From: Treponema sp.
GTDB lineage: Bacteria > Spirochaetota > Spirochaetia > Treponematales > Treponemataceae
NCBI GenBank assembly: GCA_016296655.1
Contig: JAEDIW010000008.1
Location: 1 to 64,000, forward strand
Length of the DNA stretch: 64,000 nucleotides
Reading direction: 5' to 3'
Shown here: positions 52,714 through 60,868 of the stretch, one piece after another
Numbering within the stretch: the first letter of the stretch is position 1
How the letters are laid out: each line of letters opens with the position of its first letter
Translations under genes and position numbers: made by a program
The notes under the pieces: model-generated
Database searches by the model: none
What the model was told of the DNA's origin: nothing
The model's input: only the letters and a program-made list of their open reading frames with translations

Positions 52714-54885
52714 CTAATTTTCCTCTGCCAAAAATGAAGTACGTATTCTTTTTATAAATTCTGCCTGACCAATAGAAAAAACAAGTTCCTCATGTGACGG
52801 CTCAACCCTGATTCTTACAGAAGCATCGGCATCTTTTTTTTCAATTGCAAGCGGAGTTCCCAAAATCCGCGGAGGAATTGCATCATGCACACCATCTACA
52901 GGTTTCTGGTACATAGCAATTTCAATCATGCTTTTCGAAGACATGGCTCTTTCAATAAGCCTGACTTTGCCGACAAAATCCATTCCATACGCTTCATTTT
53001 TTTCAAGGCGCACAGAATTTGCCCTAAGCTGAACAGGATTCAGTACTATTTTTCGCCGTATTCTAAGGTCAAGAACTTCATTCTGTTCAGAATCAAGACC
53101 CAGAGCTGAAAGTTCTTTCCGCATTTTTATAAAAAAAATTGCCCTGTCTTCTTCAGAACCGCGCTTAAAATCAGTCTGGTCTCCAGCTTTTTCAAAAATC
53201 TTACCTTCCCACAATTTTTTCCCAGGTCGCAGTTCTGAAAAACTGAGTTTTATATTTTCATTTTCAAAGCCCCGGACTTTTCCTATAAAATCTGCACCAC
53301 ATTTTGCAAGCAGGGCATCAGCTTCTTGCTCATTTTTTGAATCCAGAAGAAAGATTCCCGGTGCAAGAACGGCTTTTACGTGAGCCATAAAATGAGGATT
53401 CTGTTCAGAAAGAAGCCTGTTGCTTTCATCAACTTTCAGAACAAATCCACTGTATAATTTTGCAGACTGAAAAGCAGAATTCCATTCTTCAATGCAAAAC
53501 TTCAAATTCTGCGGAATTTCGTAAGAAGAGTTTTTTTCAATGCAGGCAAAAATTTTCTCAACTGTCAGGCCTCTATCAAAAGCACTCAGCATGGCCGTTC
53601 TGGTGAATTCAAACGTCGCAACAGAATCACAGCTTTTGATTTCCATAAATTGAACAATCGGAAGCAGATTTTCAAAATCAAGGCCAGGCAGTACAGTAAC
53701 AGAAAAACCTGCATTTATGCTCAGAACTTTCAGGTTGGCTGACGCATCACTTTCATTTCCAAAATTAATGCCAGGAACAAATATTTCGTTGCCGCTTTCT
53801 GCTTTTCCTTCTACCGCAAGCAGCCCAAAGGCAACAGCCGGCTCTATCAAAGTTTCCATCACTTTTGGAGAAAAATCTTCCCCCTGATTTACTTCATCAC
53901 AAGATTTGCCCTGCTGTTCAAGCATTCTTGAAAAACGTCCGCGCGGCATTTCATCAGGTTCAGAACTGGCAGACATTGCAAACAAAGAACTTCGCACTAG
54001 AATGTTCCGTTCATAGCCGGCATTCTGCTGGTTTACAGGAATTGAAGAAATAATATCCAGTAAAAGCTGAGCATGTTTCTTCAAATTTGTTCGCGACAAA
54101 TGAAAGGCCGAAGCAACACACAGATAAGCACATTGCGAACGCCAGCTTTGTTTTGCAAAAAGTGCACAGTTTTCAAAATCTACAACAAGTCCTTTTTCGC
54201 AGGATTTTACAAGCGCAAGGTTCAGGCAGGCTGTTACAAGATGCTGTAAAATATTTTTGCATCCAGGGAAAATTTCTGCCATAACTTCAGCGGGGCGCTT
54301 TTTCAAAGTTCCGTCAAGCTTGCAGACATCAGGATTTGATGAAATGTATGACAGAAAACATGCCATAAACAGCGGTGTAAGAATTTTTGGGCTGTATTCA
54401 GATTTTTCAGCATAAACAGGCGGCGGCAGCACATTTTCAAATTTTAAAAACGGCAGAAGAATTTTATCAAGCAGAGGATTTATATCAATTACAAGTTTAT
54501 CTGTTTTACTTTCCTTGTGCCGAAATAAAATCAGCCTTTCTTCAAGATTCAAAAGCCTGTCATATAACGCCGCAAAGGACAAAACCCCGGAGAAAAAAAC
54601 TCCAAGTTTCTCCTGCGTTATTGACGGAACAAAATAAACAACACTTATAATTTGCAAATCCGTATCACTCAAAAGCCTTACAAGATTCTGCTGATTTTCT
54701 GCCTTTCGCAAAAAAGAACTTAATTCTTCTATCAACTTATGCTTGTTATACGGAGTTTTTACCTCTCCCAGATACATGCGTATAAGTTCAAAAAAATGGC
54801 TGTCCGGCATCAAAGCAAGATTTTCCCGCCATGCAAGAACTTTTTTTACATGCATATCCTGTGCAAAATTCTGTTGTTTTATCAT
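52714..54885 (-). CDS. XPB-helicase-associated protein (Helicase_C_3-like)
   Basis: 723 residues from the ATG at 54885, which overlaps the stop of the helicase gene (TAATG). Middle part (about residues 395-490) matches the helicase XPB/Ssl2-like N-terminal domain found in actinobacterial partners: LKVLSINAGFSVTVLPGLDFENLLPIVQFMEIKSCDSVATFEFTRTAMLSAFDRGLTVEKI. The rest is helical and not recognised. Paired with the downstream HAD gene and upstream helicase. It may load or regulate the helicase; function not shown. Confidence 0.7.
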   Translation of the reverse strand: MIKQQNFAQDMHVKKVLAWRENLALMPDSHFFELIRMYLGEVKTPYNKHKLIEELSSFLRKAENQQNLVRLLSDTDLQIISVVYFVPSITQEKLGVFFSGVLSFAALYDRLLNLEERLILFRHKESKTDKLVIDINPLLDKILLPFLKFENVLPPPVYAEKSEYSPKILTPLFMACFLSYISSNPDVCKLDGTLKKRPAEVMAEIFPGCKNILQHLVTACLNLALVKSCEKGLVVDFENCALFAKQSWRSQCAYLCVASAFHLSRTNLKKHAQLLLDIISSIPVNQQNAGYERNILVRSSLFAMSASSEPDEMPRGRFSRMLEQQGKSCDEVNQGEDFSPKVMETLIEPAVAFGLLAVEGKAESGNEIFVPGINFGNESDASANLKVLSINAGFSVTVLPGLDFENLLPIVQFMEIKSCDSVATFEFTRTAMLSAFDRGLTVEKIFACIEKNSSYEIPQNLKFCIEEWNSAFQSAKLYSGFVLKVDESNRLLSEQNPHFMAHVKAVLAPGIFLLDSKNEQEADALLAKCGADFIGKVRGFENENIKLSFSELRPGKKLWEGKIFEKAGDQTDFKRGSEEDRAIFFIKMRKELSALGLDSEQNEVLDLRIRRKIVLNPVQLRANSVRLEKNEAYGMDFVGKVRLIERAMSSKSMIEIAMYQKPVDGVHDAIPPRILGTPLAIEKKDADASVRIRVEPSHEELVFSIGQAEFIKRIRTSFLAEEN

Positions 54886-56759
54886 TAAATACCGCCTATG
54901 CAAAGCTGATCTTCCAGCTCATCCAGAGAAGATTCATCAGCATATCGTATGATTTTGTAAGCATAACCCTGCTCTGCAAGAAATTTCTGCCTGTTTGAAC
55001 CAAAATCTTCTTCAACAGTATTTCTTGTAATTAACGTGAAAAATCTGGCTGTTCTTTCCTTTGGTCTCAAAATGCGTCCAAGCCTCTGAGCTTCTTCCTG
55101 CCTGCTTCCAAAAGTTCCTGAAACCTGAATTGCAAGCGAGGCATCAGGCAAATCAATTGCAAAATTAGCAACTTTTGAAACAACCAGAACAGAAATTTCA
55201 CCGGAACGAAAAGCAGCATAAAGCTTGTCACGTTCTTCATTAGGAGTTTTTCCCGTAATAATTGGAGCTTTTAGAATTTTTGAAAGTTCTGCCAGCTGTT
55301 CTATATATTGACCTATTACGAGAATCTTATCTTTCGGGAATCGTTCAATAATCTGCCTTACAATTTCCACTTTTTTAGGATTTTCGCTGGCAATGCGGTG
55401 TTTTTTCCGGGCATCGCTTACGGCATATTCAATTTCTTTTGTTTCATCCAAATCCAGCCGGATTTCAATACACTGGGCACTTGCAATCCAACCAGAATGT
55501 TCCAGTTCTTTCCACGGAACATCGTAACGTTTCGGACCTACAAGGCTGAATACATAGCCTTCACATCCGTCTTCTCTGACTAGTGTGGCCGTAAGCCCAA
55601 CGCGGCGCACAGCCTGAAGTTCTGCAACAACTCTAAAAACTGGAGCTGGCAGCATGTGAACTTCATCATAAATAATAAGACCCCATGGTCGTTCCCTAAA
55701 AATCGAAAAATGCGGATATGGTCCTTCTTTTTTTGGCCGCCAGGTTAAAATCTGATAAGTTGCGACGGTAACCTGTTTAATGGTTTTATCTTCGCCTGTG
55801 TATTCTGCTATCTGGTCAGGGGACAAATCAGTTTTATCCAGAAGTTCCCCAATCCACTGATGAACTGCAGAAATGTTTGTCGTAATAATAAGGGTGCTGG
55901 TTTTCAGTAAATCCATAATTGTAATGCCGACAACAGTTTTTCCAGCTCCGCATGGCAGAACAATCGTTCCAAACCCAGTGCCAGGCCCTTTGTTGCCAAC
56001 CAAAGCCCGTGCCGCTTCCCTTTGATAGCCCCTGATTGAAAGAGGTTTTCCAGAAGCTGTTGTTTCTCGCAAATTTACTGCAAGTTTTTCACCATCTACC
56101 AGAGGAACATCATCTTTTACAGGCCAGCCAAGTTTTAAAAGATTCTGCTTGACAGTTCCACGATCTGTAAGAGACAGCATGAAGCAGTATTTTTTCTCAT
56201 TTTCAGTAACATGAAAATCAATTTCCTGACCGTTTTCGTCTTTTAAGTGAAGATTTTCGCTGTCTGAATATGCAGCCTGAGTTAAAAGCTTTTTCATAAT
56301 CGGGTTGCTGGAAATTTCTTTATAAACCAGAGGATAATCAGTTACAAGATACAAATATTCTTCTTTAACAGTTCTTGAATCTGTAACATTTACATTTCCA
56401 CTGCAATTCAAATCTGCCTTCAACGGAACTTCAACAGAAGGAGCAGGAATAAGCCTGAGTTTCCCAAACCGGCCCGCGGTTTCCTTTATCCACATTTCAA
56501 CTGACTGAGGCACTTCGTAACGTGCAAATTCGTGAAGAACCTTTACTGCATCTTCCGGCGAAAATCCGGCACTAGCAGCATTCCATAGAGAAAGGCTTGA
56601 AAGCCGATAAGTATGCAGATGTTCAGGAGAGCGCTCAAGTTCTGCAAAAGGAATCAGGGCATCCCGACATTCATTTGCACGAGGAGCATGCACATCAAGC
56701 AGAAGAGTTTTATCGCTTTGAATAATAAGAGGATTTGTCAGTTGATTAGGATTTATCAT
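54885..56759 (-). CDS. XPB/Ssl2-type DNA repair helicase
   Basis: Superfamily 2 helicase related to eukaryotic XPB. 624 residues. Walker A GTIVLPCGAGKTVVGI (about residue 255), DEVH box LIIYDEVHMLPAP (about 360), motif III GLTATLVRED, motif V/VI SKVANFAIDLPDASLAIQVSGTFGSRQEEAQRLGRILRPK, and the C-terminal FFTLITRNTVEED-FG. Likely works in repair or transcription-coupled DNA opening. No Shine-Dalgarno; TAAAAT on the complement about 8 bases before the ATG may mean a near-leaderless start. Followed by its partner gene. Confidence 0.92.
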   Translation of the reverse strand: MINPNQLTNPLIIQSDKTLLLDVHAPRANECRDALIPFAELERSPEHLHTYRLSSLSLWNAASAGFSPEDAVKVLHEFARYEVPQSVEMWIKETAGRFGKLRLIPAPSVEVPLKADLNCSGNVNVTDSRTVKEEYLYLVTDYPLVYKEISSNPIMKKLLTQAAYSDSENLHLKDENGQEIDFHVTENEKKYCFMLSLTDRGTVKQNLLKLGWPVKDDVPLVDGEKLAVNLRETTASGKPLSIRGYQREAARALVGNKGPGTGFGTIVLPCGAGKTVVGITIMDLLKTSTLIITTNISAVHQWIGELLDKTDLSPDQIAEYTGEDKTIKQVTVATYQILTWRPKKEGPYPHFSIFRERPWGLIIYDEVHMLPAPVFRVVAELQAVRRVGLTATLVREDGCEGYVFSLVGPKRYDVPWKELEHSGWIASAQCIEIRLDLDETKEIEYAVSDARKKHRIASENPKKVEIVRQIIERFPKDKILVIGQYIEQLAELSKILKAPIITGKTPNEERDKLYAAFRSGEISVLVVSKVANFAIDLPDASLAIQVSGTFGSRQEEAQRLGRILRPKERTARFFTLITRNTVEEDFGSNRQKFLAEQGYAYKIIRYADESSLDELEDQLCIGGI

Positions 56760-56948
56760 AGCAGATTATTTTACCAAAAACAGATTCCAACTTCAACAAA
56801 AAATCCCCAAACATTAAAATCAACAAGTCGACTTTAAATCCCCGAATCGCTATACTGAAAATATTGGCAGGACTCAAAAACCATGCATTAGGCAAATCAA
56901 ATGCAAAAAAGTCCGTCATAAAAAAATCTCTATTCCCGGGAGTTTTTC

Positions 56949-58523
56949 ATGGAATACAACAATCTTGATACAGTTCAGGCTTTTGGCAAATTAAAAAGCC
57001 TAAAACCAATGGACATCAAAACAGGGCTTTCAAAAGAACGCATCAGCAAATCAATTGTAACGCAGGGCGGCGGTCTTTCCTATTCTTATGCAGCAATGCC
57101 AGTAGATGAAAAAACTTTGACAGTTCTTCAGGAACTCAGCGATGAACAGAATGTCATTGAAAAATACAAGGCTCTGCTGAAAGGCGAAATAATAAATACA
57201 GGAGAAAAACGAAGCGTTCTCCATCAGCTTGCACGTGGTCAGGTTATTGCAGATAAAGTTGTAATCGACGGAGTTGATAAAGGTCAGTTCTACCTTGATG
57301 AACTTGCAAAAATCAAAGACTTTTCAGAAAAAGTACGTTCAGGCGAAATCCGTGGTTCTACAGGCAAACCGTTTGACACAATCTGCCAGATTGGCATTGG
57401 CGGCTCAGACCTTGGTCCACGCGCACTTTACATTGCCCTCAAAGGTTATTGCGAAGCAGAAGGCATCAGGCAGCTGAATGCAGAATTCATCAGTAATGTT
57501 GACCCTGACGATGCAGCCGACGTAATGAGCCGCGTAAATGTTGAAACTACACTTTTCGTTCTGGTTTCAAAATCAGGAACAACACTTGAAACCCTTACAA
57601 ACCAGATGTTCGTCATCAATTCAATGAACAGCAAAAACATTCCTGGCTTTGATGCACGCAAGCACATGGTAGCCGTAACAAGCAACACAAGCCCGCTGGC
57701 AACTTCACCAGATGTTGTAAAAGCCTTCTTCATGGACGACTTTATCGGCGGACGTTTCAGTGCAACAAGTGCCGTCGGCGGTGTAATTCTTTCATGTGCA
57801 TTCGGCTACGATGTTTTCAAACAGGTTCTGGAAGGAGCACACGAAGCCGACGTCAATGCTCTTGAAAGAGACATCACAAAAAATGCCAGCCTCATGGATG
57901 CATTAATCAGCATTTACCTGCGCAACATCCTTAACCTTAACGTAACCGCAATCCTGCCATATTCACAGGCACTTCTCCGGTTCCCTGCTCACCTGCAGCA
58001 GCTTGCAATGGAAAGCAACGGCAAACACGTAAACCGCGATGGCAAACCAATTTCCTATCAGACAGAACCAATCATTTTCGGTGAACCAGGCACAAACGGC
58101 CAGCATTCATTCTATCAGCTGCTCCATCAGGGAACAGGCATCTGCCCGATTAAGTTCATCGGTTTCAAACAGACCCAGCGCAAAACCGACATTGACATAA
58201 AAGGCTCTTCAAGCCAGGAAAAACTTCTGGCAAACCTTTGTGCACAAATCGTAGCATTTGCACGGGGAAAAGATGACGAAGATCCGAACAAACAGTTCGA
58301 AGGCAGCCGCTATTCTTCACTGCTTTTTGCAGAACGCCTTACACCAAAAACCTTGGGCGCACTTCTGGCACACTTTGAAAATGCCGTAATGTTTGAAGGC
58401 TTCCTGTGGAACATCAATTCATTTGATCAGGAAGGCGTACAGCTCGGCAAAAAACTTGCCACAAAAGTCCTCAACGGCTGCGAAGGAGATGAAATTCTCA
58501 AAGCATACGTAGACCTGTTCTAA
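56949..58523 (+). CDS. pgi: Glucose-6-phosphate isomerase
   Basis: Interconverts glucose 6-phosphate and fructose 6-phosphate. 524 residues. PGI signatures: QIGIGGSDLGPRALYIAL (about residue 147), VLVSKSGTTLETLTNQ, GRFSATSAVGGVILS (about residue 273) and GEPGTNGQHSFYQLLHQGT. Catalytic Glu in this family is in the MESNGKH region and the His is in GQHSFYQ. Ribosome site GGGAG. No partner genes; followed by hairpins. Confidence 0.95.
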   Translation: MEYNNLDTVQAFGKLKSLKPMDIKTGLSKERISKSIVTQGGGLSYSYAAMPVDEKTLTVLQELSDEQNVIEKYKALLKGEIINTGEKRSVLHQLARGQVIADKVVIDGVDKGQFYLDELAKIKDFSEKVRSGEIRGSTGKPFDTICQIGIGGSDLGPRALYIALKGYCEAEGIRQLNAEFISNVDPDDAADVMSRVNVETTLFVLVSKSGTTLETLTNQMFVINSMNSKNIPGFDARKHMVAVTSNTSPLATSPDVVKAFFMDDFIGGRFSATSAVGGVILSCAFGYDVFKQVLEGAHEADVNALERDITKNASLMDALISIYLRNILNLNVTAILPYSQALLRFPAHLQQLAMESNGKHVNRDGKPISYQTEPIIFGEPGTNGQHSFYQLLHQGTGICPIKFIGFKQTQRKTDIDIKGSSSQEKLLANLCAQIVAFARGKDDEDPNKQFEGSRYSSLLFAERLTPKTLGALLAHFENAVMFEGFLWNINSFDQEGVQLGKKLATKVLNGCEGDEILKAYVDLF

Positions 58524-58545
58524 AGGCAGATTTGCCACAAAAACA

Positions 58546-58589
58546 AAAAAAGCTGTCCTGGAAGTTTTATACGACTTTCAGGACAGCAC
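58546..58589 (-). terminator. Terminator of the Rossmann-like gene
   Basis: On the minus strand GCTGTCCTG...CAGGACAGC (58553-58561 and 58579-58587) forms the stem, followed by a T-run (complement of 58546-58551). Confidence 0.75.
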
Positions 58590-58603
58590 CCTAACGGAAA
58601 AGG

Positions 58604-58633
58604 CTGAGTAATCGCTTCAAGTGTTACTCAGCA
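58604..58633. terminator. Second hairpin between pgi and the Rossmann-like gene
   Basis: GCTGAGTAA and TTACTCAGC, 9 bp, 12-base loop. Possible terminator for pgi but without a strong T-run. Confidence 0.5.
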
Positions 58634-58652
58634 CTTTCCTAAGAACTTTCTG

Positions 58653-59300
58653 TTAAAAAGACCACAATCCAGATTTTGCCCTGCTGCCAGGCTTTACCCA
58701 GCAGACATGCTTTGAATCAGGCTTTTTTTTCAATCCGTCAAGCTCGTCAAAATACTGGCACAACCAGCGCGCAAGCGAACCATCATCCTCAAATCCGGCA
58801 TTTTCCTTTTCAGCCTTTACCAAAACCTGAAGAAGCGCATTTTTAGCTGAGAATTTAGACGCCGAACTTTCCGCAAAACTTACAAAAGCACTTCCAGCAG
58901 CCTTAACCACAGGATTCACATTTACCACAGACTTTGAATACGGACTGTAAATAAAAGCAACCTTTCCGCAATGAGAATCAAAATAATTCAAAAGTTCAAC
59001 CGTAAGATACTGAAAAGCCAGAACATATTCACTCATAACCTGCGTACAAGTCTGAACATCCATATTCAAAAATTTTGCGCCTGCAAAAGTTTCATCAAAA
59101 TACAACACAACATCAAAATCGCCGTCACAACCGTTTGCTGTATGCATAATCAAGTTTCTAGCCGAAACCGGTGAGCATTTATTCCAAAAAAGATTTTCCA
59201 TGCCAGATGCCACAACTTTCCGTCCGCAAGCCTTCATTCCTTCAGCAAAATTCTTAACTTCAGGAACTTCTTTTCCAACAACTAAAACTGACTTTTCCAT
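58653..59300 (-). CDS. Hypothetical Rossmann-like protein (degenerate SDR)
   Basis: 215 residues. Begins MEKSVLVVGKEVPEVKNFAEGMKACGRKVVASG and later has IMHTANGCDGDFDVVLYFDE and a region resembling the Ser-X-Tyr part of short-chain dehydrogenases (VAFIYSPYSKSVVNVNPVVKAAGSAF), but the glycine-rich cofactor loop and catalytic Tyr-Lys pair are not convincing. Function unknown. Promoter TTGAAA-16-TATACT on the complement, with seven bases from -10 to ATG and no Shine-Dalgarno, predicts a leaderless mRNA. Confidence 0.6.
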   Translation of the reverse strand: MEKSVLVVGKEVPEVKNFAEGMKACGRKVVASGMENLFWNKCSPVSARNLIMHTANGCDGDFDVVLYFDETFAGAKFLNMDVQTCTQVMSEYVLAFQYLTVELLNYFDSHCGKVAFIYSPYSKSVVNVNPVVKAAGSAFVSFAESSASKFSAKNALLQVLVKAEKENAGFEDDGSLARWLCQYFDELDGLKKKPDSKHVCWVKPGSRAKSGLWSF

Positions 59301-59307
59301 GAACAGC

Positions 59308-59335
59308 AGTATAGCATAGCCCCGTTTATTTTCAA
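59308..59335 (-). promoter_or_regulatory. Promoter of the Rossmann-like gene
   Basis: Complement: TTGAAA (59330-59335), 16-base spacer, TATACT (59308-59313) preceded by TGC (extended -10). Seven bases to the ATG at 59300. Confidence 0.6.
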
Positions 59336-59367
59336 AGCTGGAATTTTAAAATGGACAGAACGTTTTC

Positions 59368-59444
59368 GGCAACCAGCTTTCCGTGGCTACGGCTTTCGCC
59401 TTCGGTCTTTCAGACAACAAAGTTCCACTCCAATCTGGTGTAGG
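59368..59444 (+). repeat. Structured intergenic repeat, family I, copy E
   Basis: GGCA, stem 1 ACCAG (59372-59376), CTTTCC, stem 2 GTGG (59383-59386), small inner hairpin GTCT-TTC-AGAC, stem 2 CCAC (59425-59428), TCCA, stem 1 CTGGT (59435-59439), GTAGG. Lies between two divergent genes. Confidence 0.75.
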
Positions 59445-59531
59445 TGCAGCGGCATACAGCGCTGGTTCTTCCTGCCACCCACAAGTACTTAAATTCAAAA
59501 AAAGGCAAATCTTTACGAGGCACAAAGCTTC

Positions 59532-59540
59532 TGTTATAAT
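59532..59540 (+). promoter_or_regulatory. -10 element of the symporter gene
   Basis: TGT followed by TATAAT (59535-59540), extended -10; six bases to the ATG at 59547. Weak -35 TTTACG (59513-59518). Predicts a leaderless mRNA. Confidence 0.65.
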
Positions 59541-59546
59541 CACCCC

Positions 59547-60776
59547 ATGAAAATTTGGATGAAATATTTACTAGGTATTATTTTAGGCGTTGCAGCAGCA
59601 TTTATTCTGCCATTTTCTTCTCCGCAGTTTTCTGCTGGATTAAATTTTGCAACAGAACTTTTCCTTAGACTGAATTCATACATTCTCTTTCCGCTTCTTT
59701 TTTCATCAGCCTGCATTTCAGCATTCCGCCTTGCAGAATCCAAAATATTTTTAAAAACTTCTTTCTGGACTTTTTTTGTAATTATAGTTTCTTCGCTGAT
59801 TCTTACATTTACAGGCCTTATTGCCATACTGTTCATAAAACTGCCGCGCATTCCCATTTCAATTGAAAAACTTTCGGCAGTTACAGTCCTTGATTTGGGC
59901 TCCATTGTAAAACAAATATTCCCATATTCAATTTTTTCAGCTTTTTGCGAAAATTTCTTCCTTTTTCCTGTTTTCCTTTTTGCAGTTATTTTTGGAATAG
60001 CATGTAGCCTGGACACCACAGATTCACGCCCTGTAATAACCCTTATAGATTCCCTCTCAAAAATCTTCTATAAAATCATGACTTTCTTTGTAGAAGTTTT
60101 TTCAATAGGAATTCTCATACTTTCAGTAAGCTGGACAATTCAATTCCGTTCCATACTTGCACAAGGAATTTTTACGCCACTGATTTTCATTCTTTTGGGC
60201 TGTCTTCTGTTCATCTCGCTTATCGTTTACCCAATGATTCTTTATTTTATCTGCCATGACCCGCGGCCTTACAGAGTTTTATATGCAAGTCTTGCATCCC
60301 TGTTTACAGCATTCATTTCCGGTAATTCAAATGCAGTAATTCCACTGCTGATTCAGCACAGTAAAGAAAGCCTAGGCGAACAGCGAAGAATCACAGCCTT
60401 TACCATTCCGCTGTTTTCAATCTTTGCAAGAGGCGGTTCCGCTTTGGTTACAGTCGTCAGTTTTGTCATAATCTGGCGCTCATATTCCAGCCTGAATATT
60501 ACCTTACTAGATTTGATTTGGCTTTCAACAATATCACTTGCACTTTCATTTATTTTAGGAAACATGCCCTCTGGAGGTGCTATATTTTCAATTACTATCC
60601 TGTGCACAATGTACAGCCGTGGATTTGAAACAGGCTACCTGCTTTTAAGGCCAGCCACATTGATTTTGGGCTCTTTTGCAGCTGCATTTGATGCCGTAAC
60701 AGCAATTTTTGGCTCATACTTCATTGCAGTAAAAACCAAGCAAATTCGCCTCAAAGAATTAAGCAGCTTTATCTAG
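59547..60776 (+). CDS. Dicarboxylate/amino acid:cation symporter (DAACS)
   Basis: 409 residues with about eight transmembrane segments plus two re-entrant loops typical of the GltP/SDF family. Recognisable stretches: FLRLNSYILFPLLFSSACISAFRLAESK, SGNSNAVIPLLIQHSKESLG (serine-rich hairpin 1 region), and ILGNMPSGGAIFSITIL, ending with an ATLILGSFAAAFDAVTAIFGSYF segment where substrate and sodium are bound in relatives. Likely takes up glutamate, aspartate or a dicarboxylate. No ribosome site; see promoter. Confidence 0.88.
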   Translation: MKIWMKYLLGIILGVAAAFILPFSSPQFSAGLNFATELFLRLNSYILFPLLFSSACISAFRLAESKIFLKTSFWTFFVIIVSSLILTFTGLIAILFIKLPRIPISIEKLSAVTVLDLGSIVKQIFPYSIFSAFCENFFLFPVFLFAVIFGIACSLDTTDSRPVITLIDSLSKIFYKIMTFFVEVFSIGILILSVSWTIQFRSILAQGIFTPLIFILLGCLLFISLIVYPMILYFICHDPRPYRVLYASLASLFTAFISGNSNAVIPLLIQHSKESLGEQRRITAFTIPLFSIFARGGSALVTVVSFVIIWRSYSSLNITLLDLIWLSTISLALSFILGNMPSGGAIFSITILCTMYSRGFETGYLLLRPATLILGSFAAAFDAVTAIFGSYFIAVKTKQIRLKELSSFI

Positions 60777-60788
60777 TCACGTTTTTCA

Positions 60789-60846
60789 GTTTGCCTGCAA
60801 ACTTTCAAGCTTAACAGAACTTCTGAGTTCATGCCCGCAGGCAAAC
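60789..60846. terminator. Hairpin between the convergent symporter and EAL genes
   Basis: GTTTGCCTGC (60789-60798) with GCAGGCAAAC (60837-60846), 10-bp perfect stem, 38-base loop. Likely bidirectional 3' structure; only weak T-runs. Confidence 0.5.
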
Positions 60847-60868
60847 AGCTGGAAACATACAAGAATTT

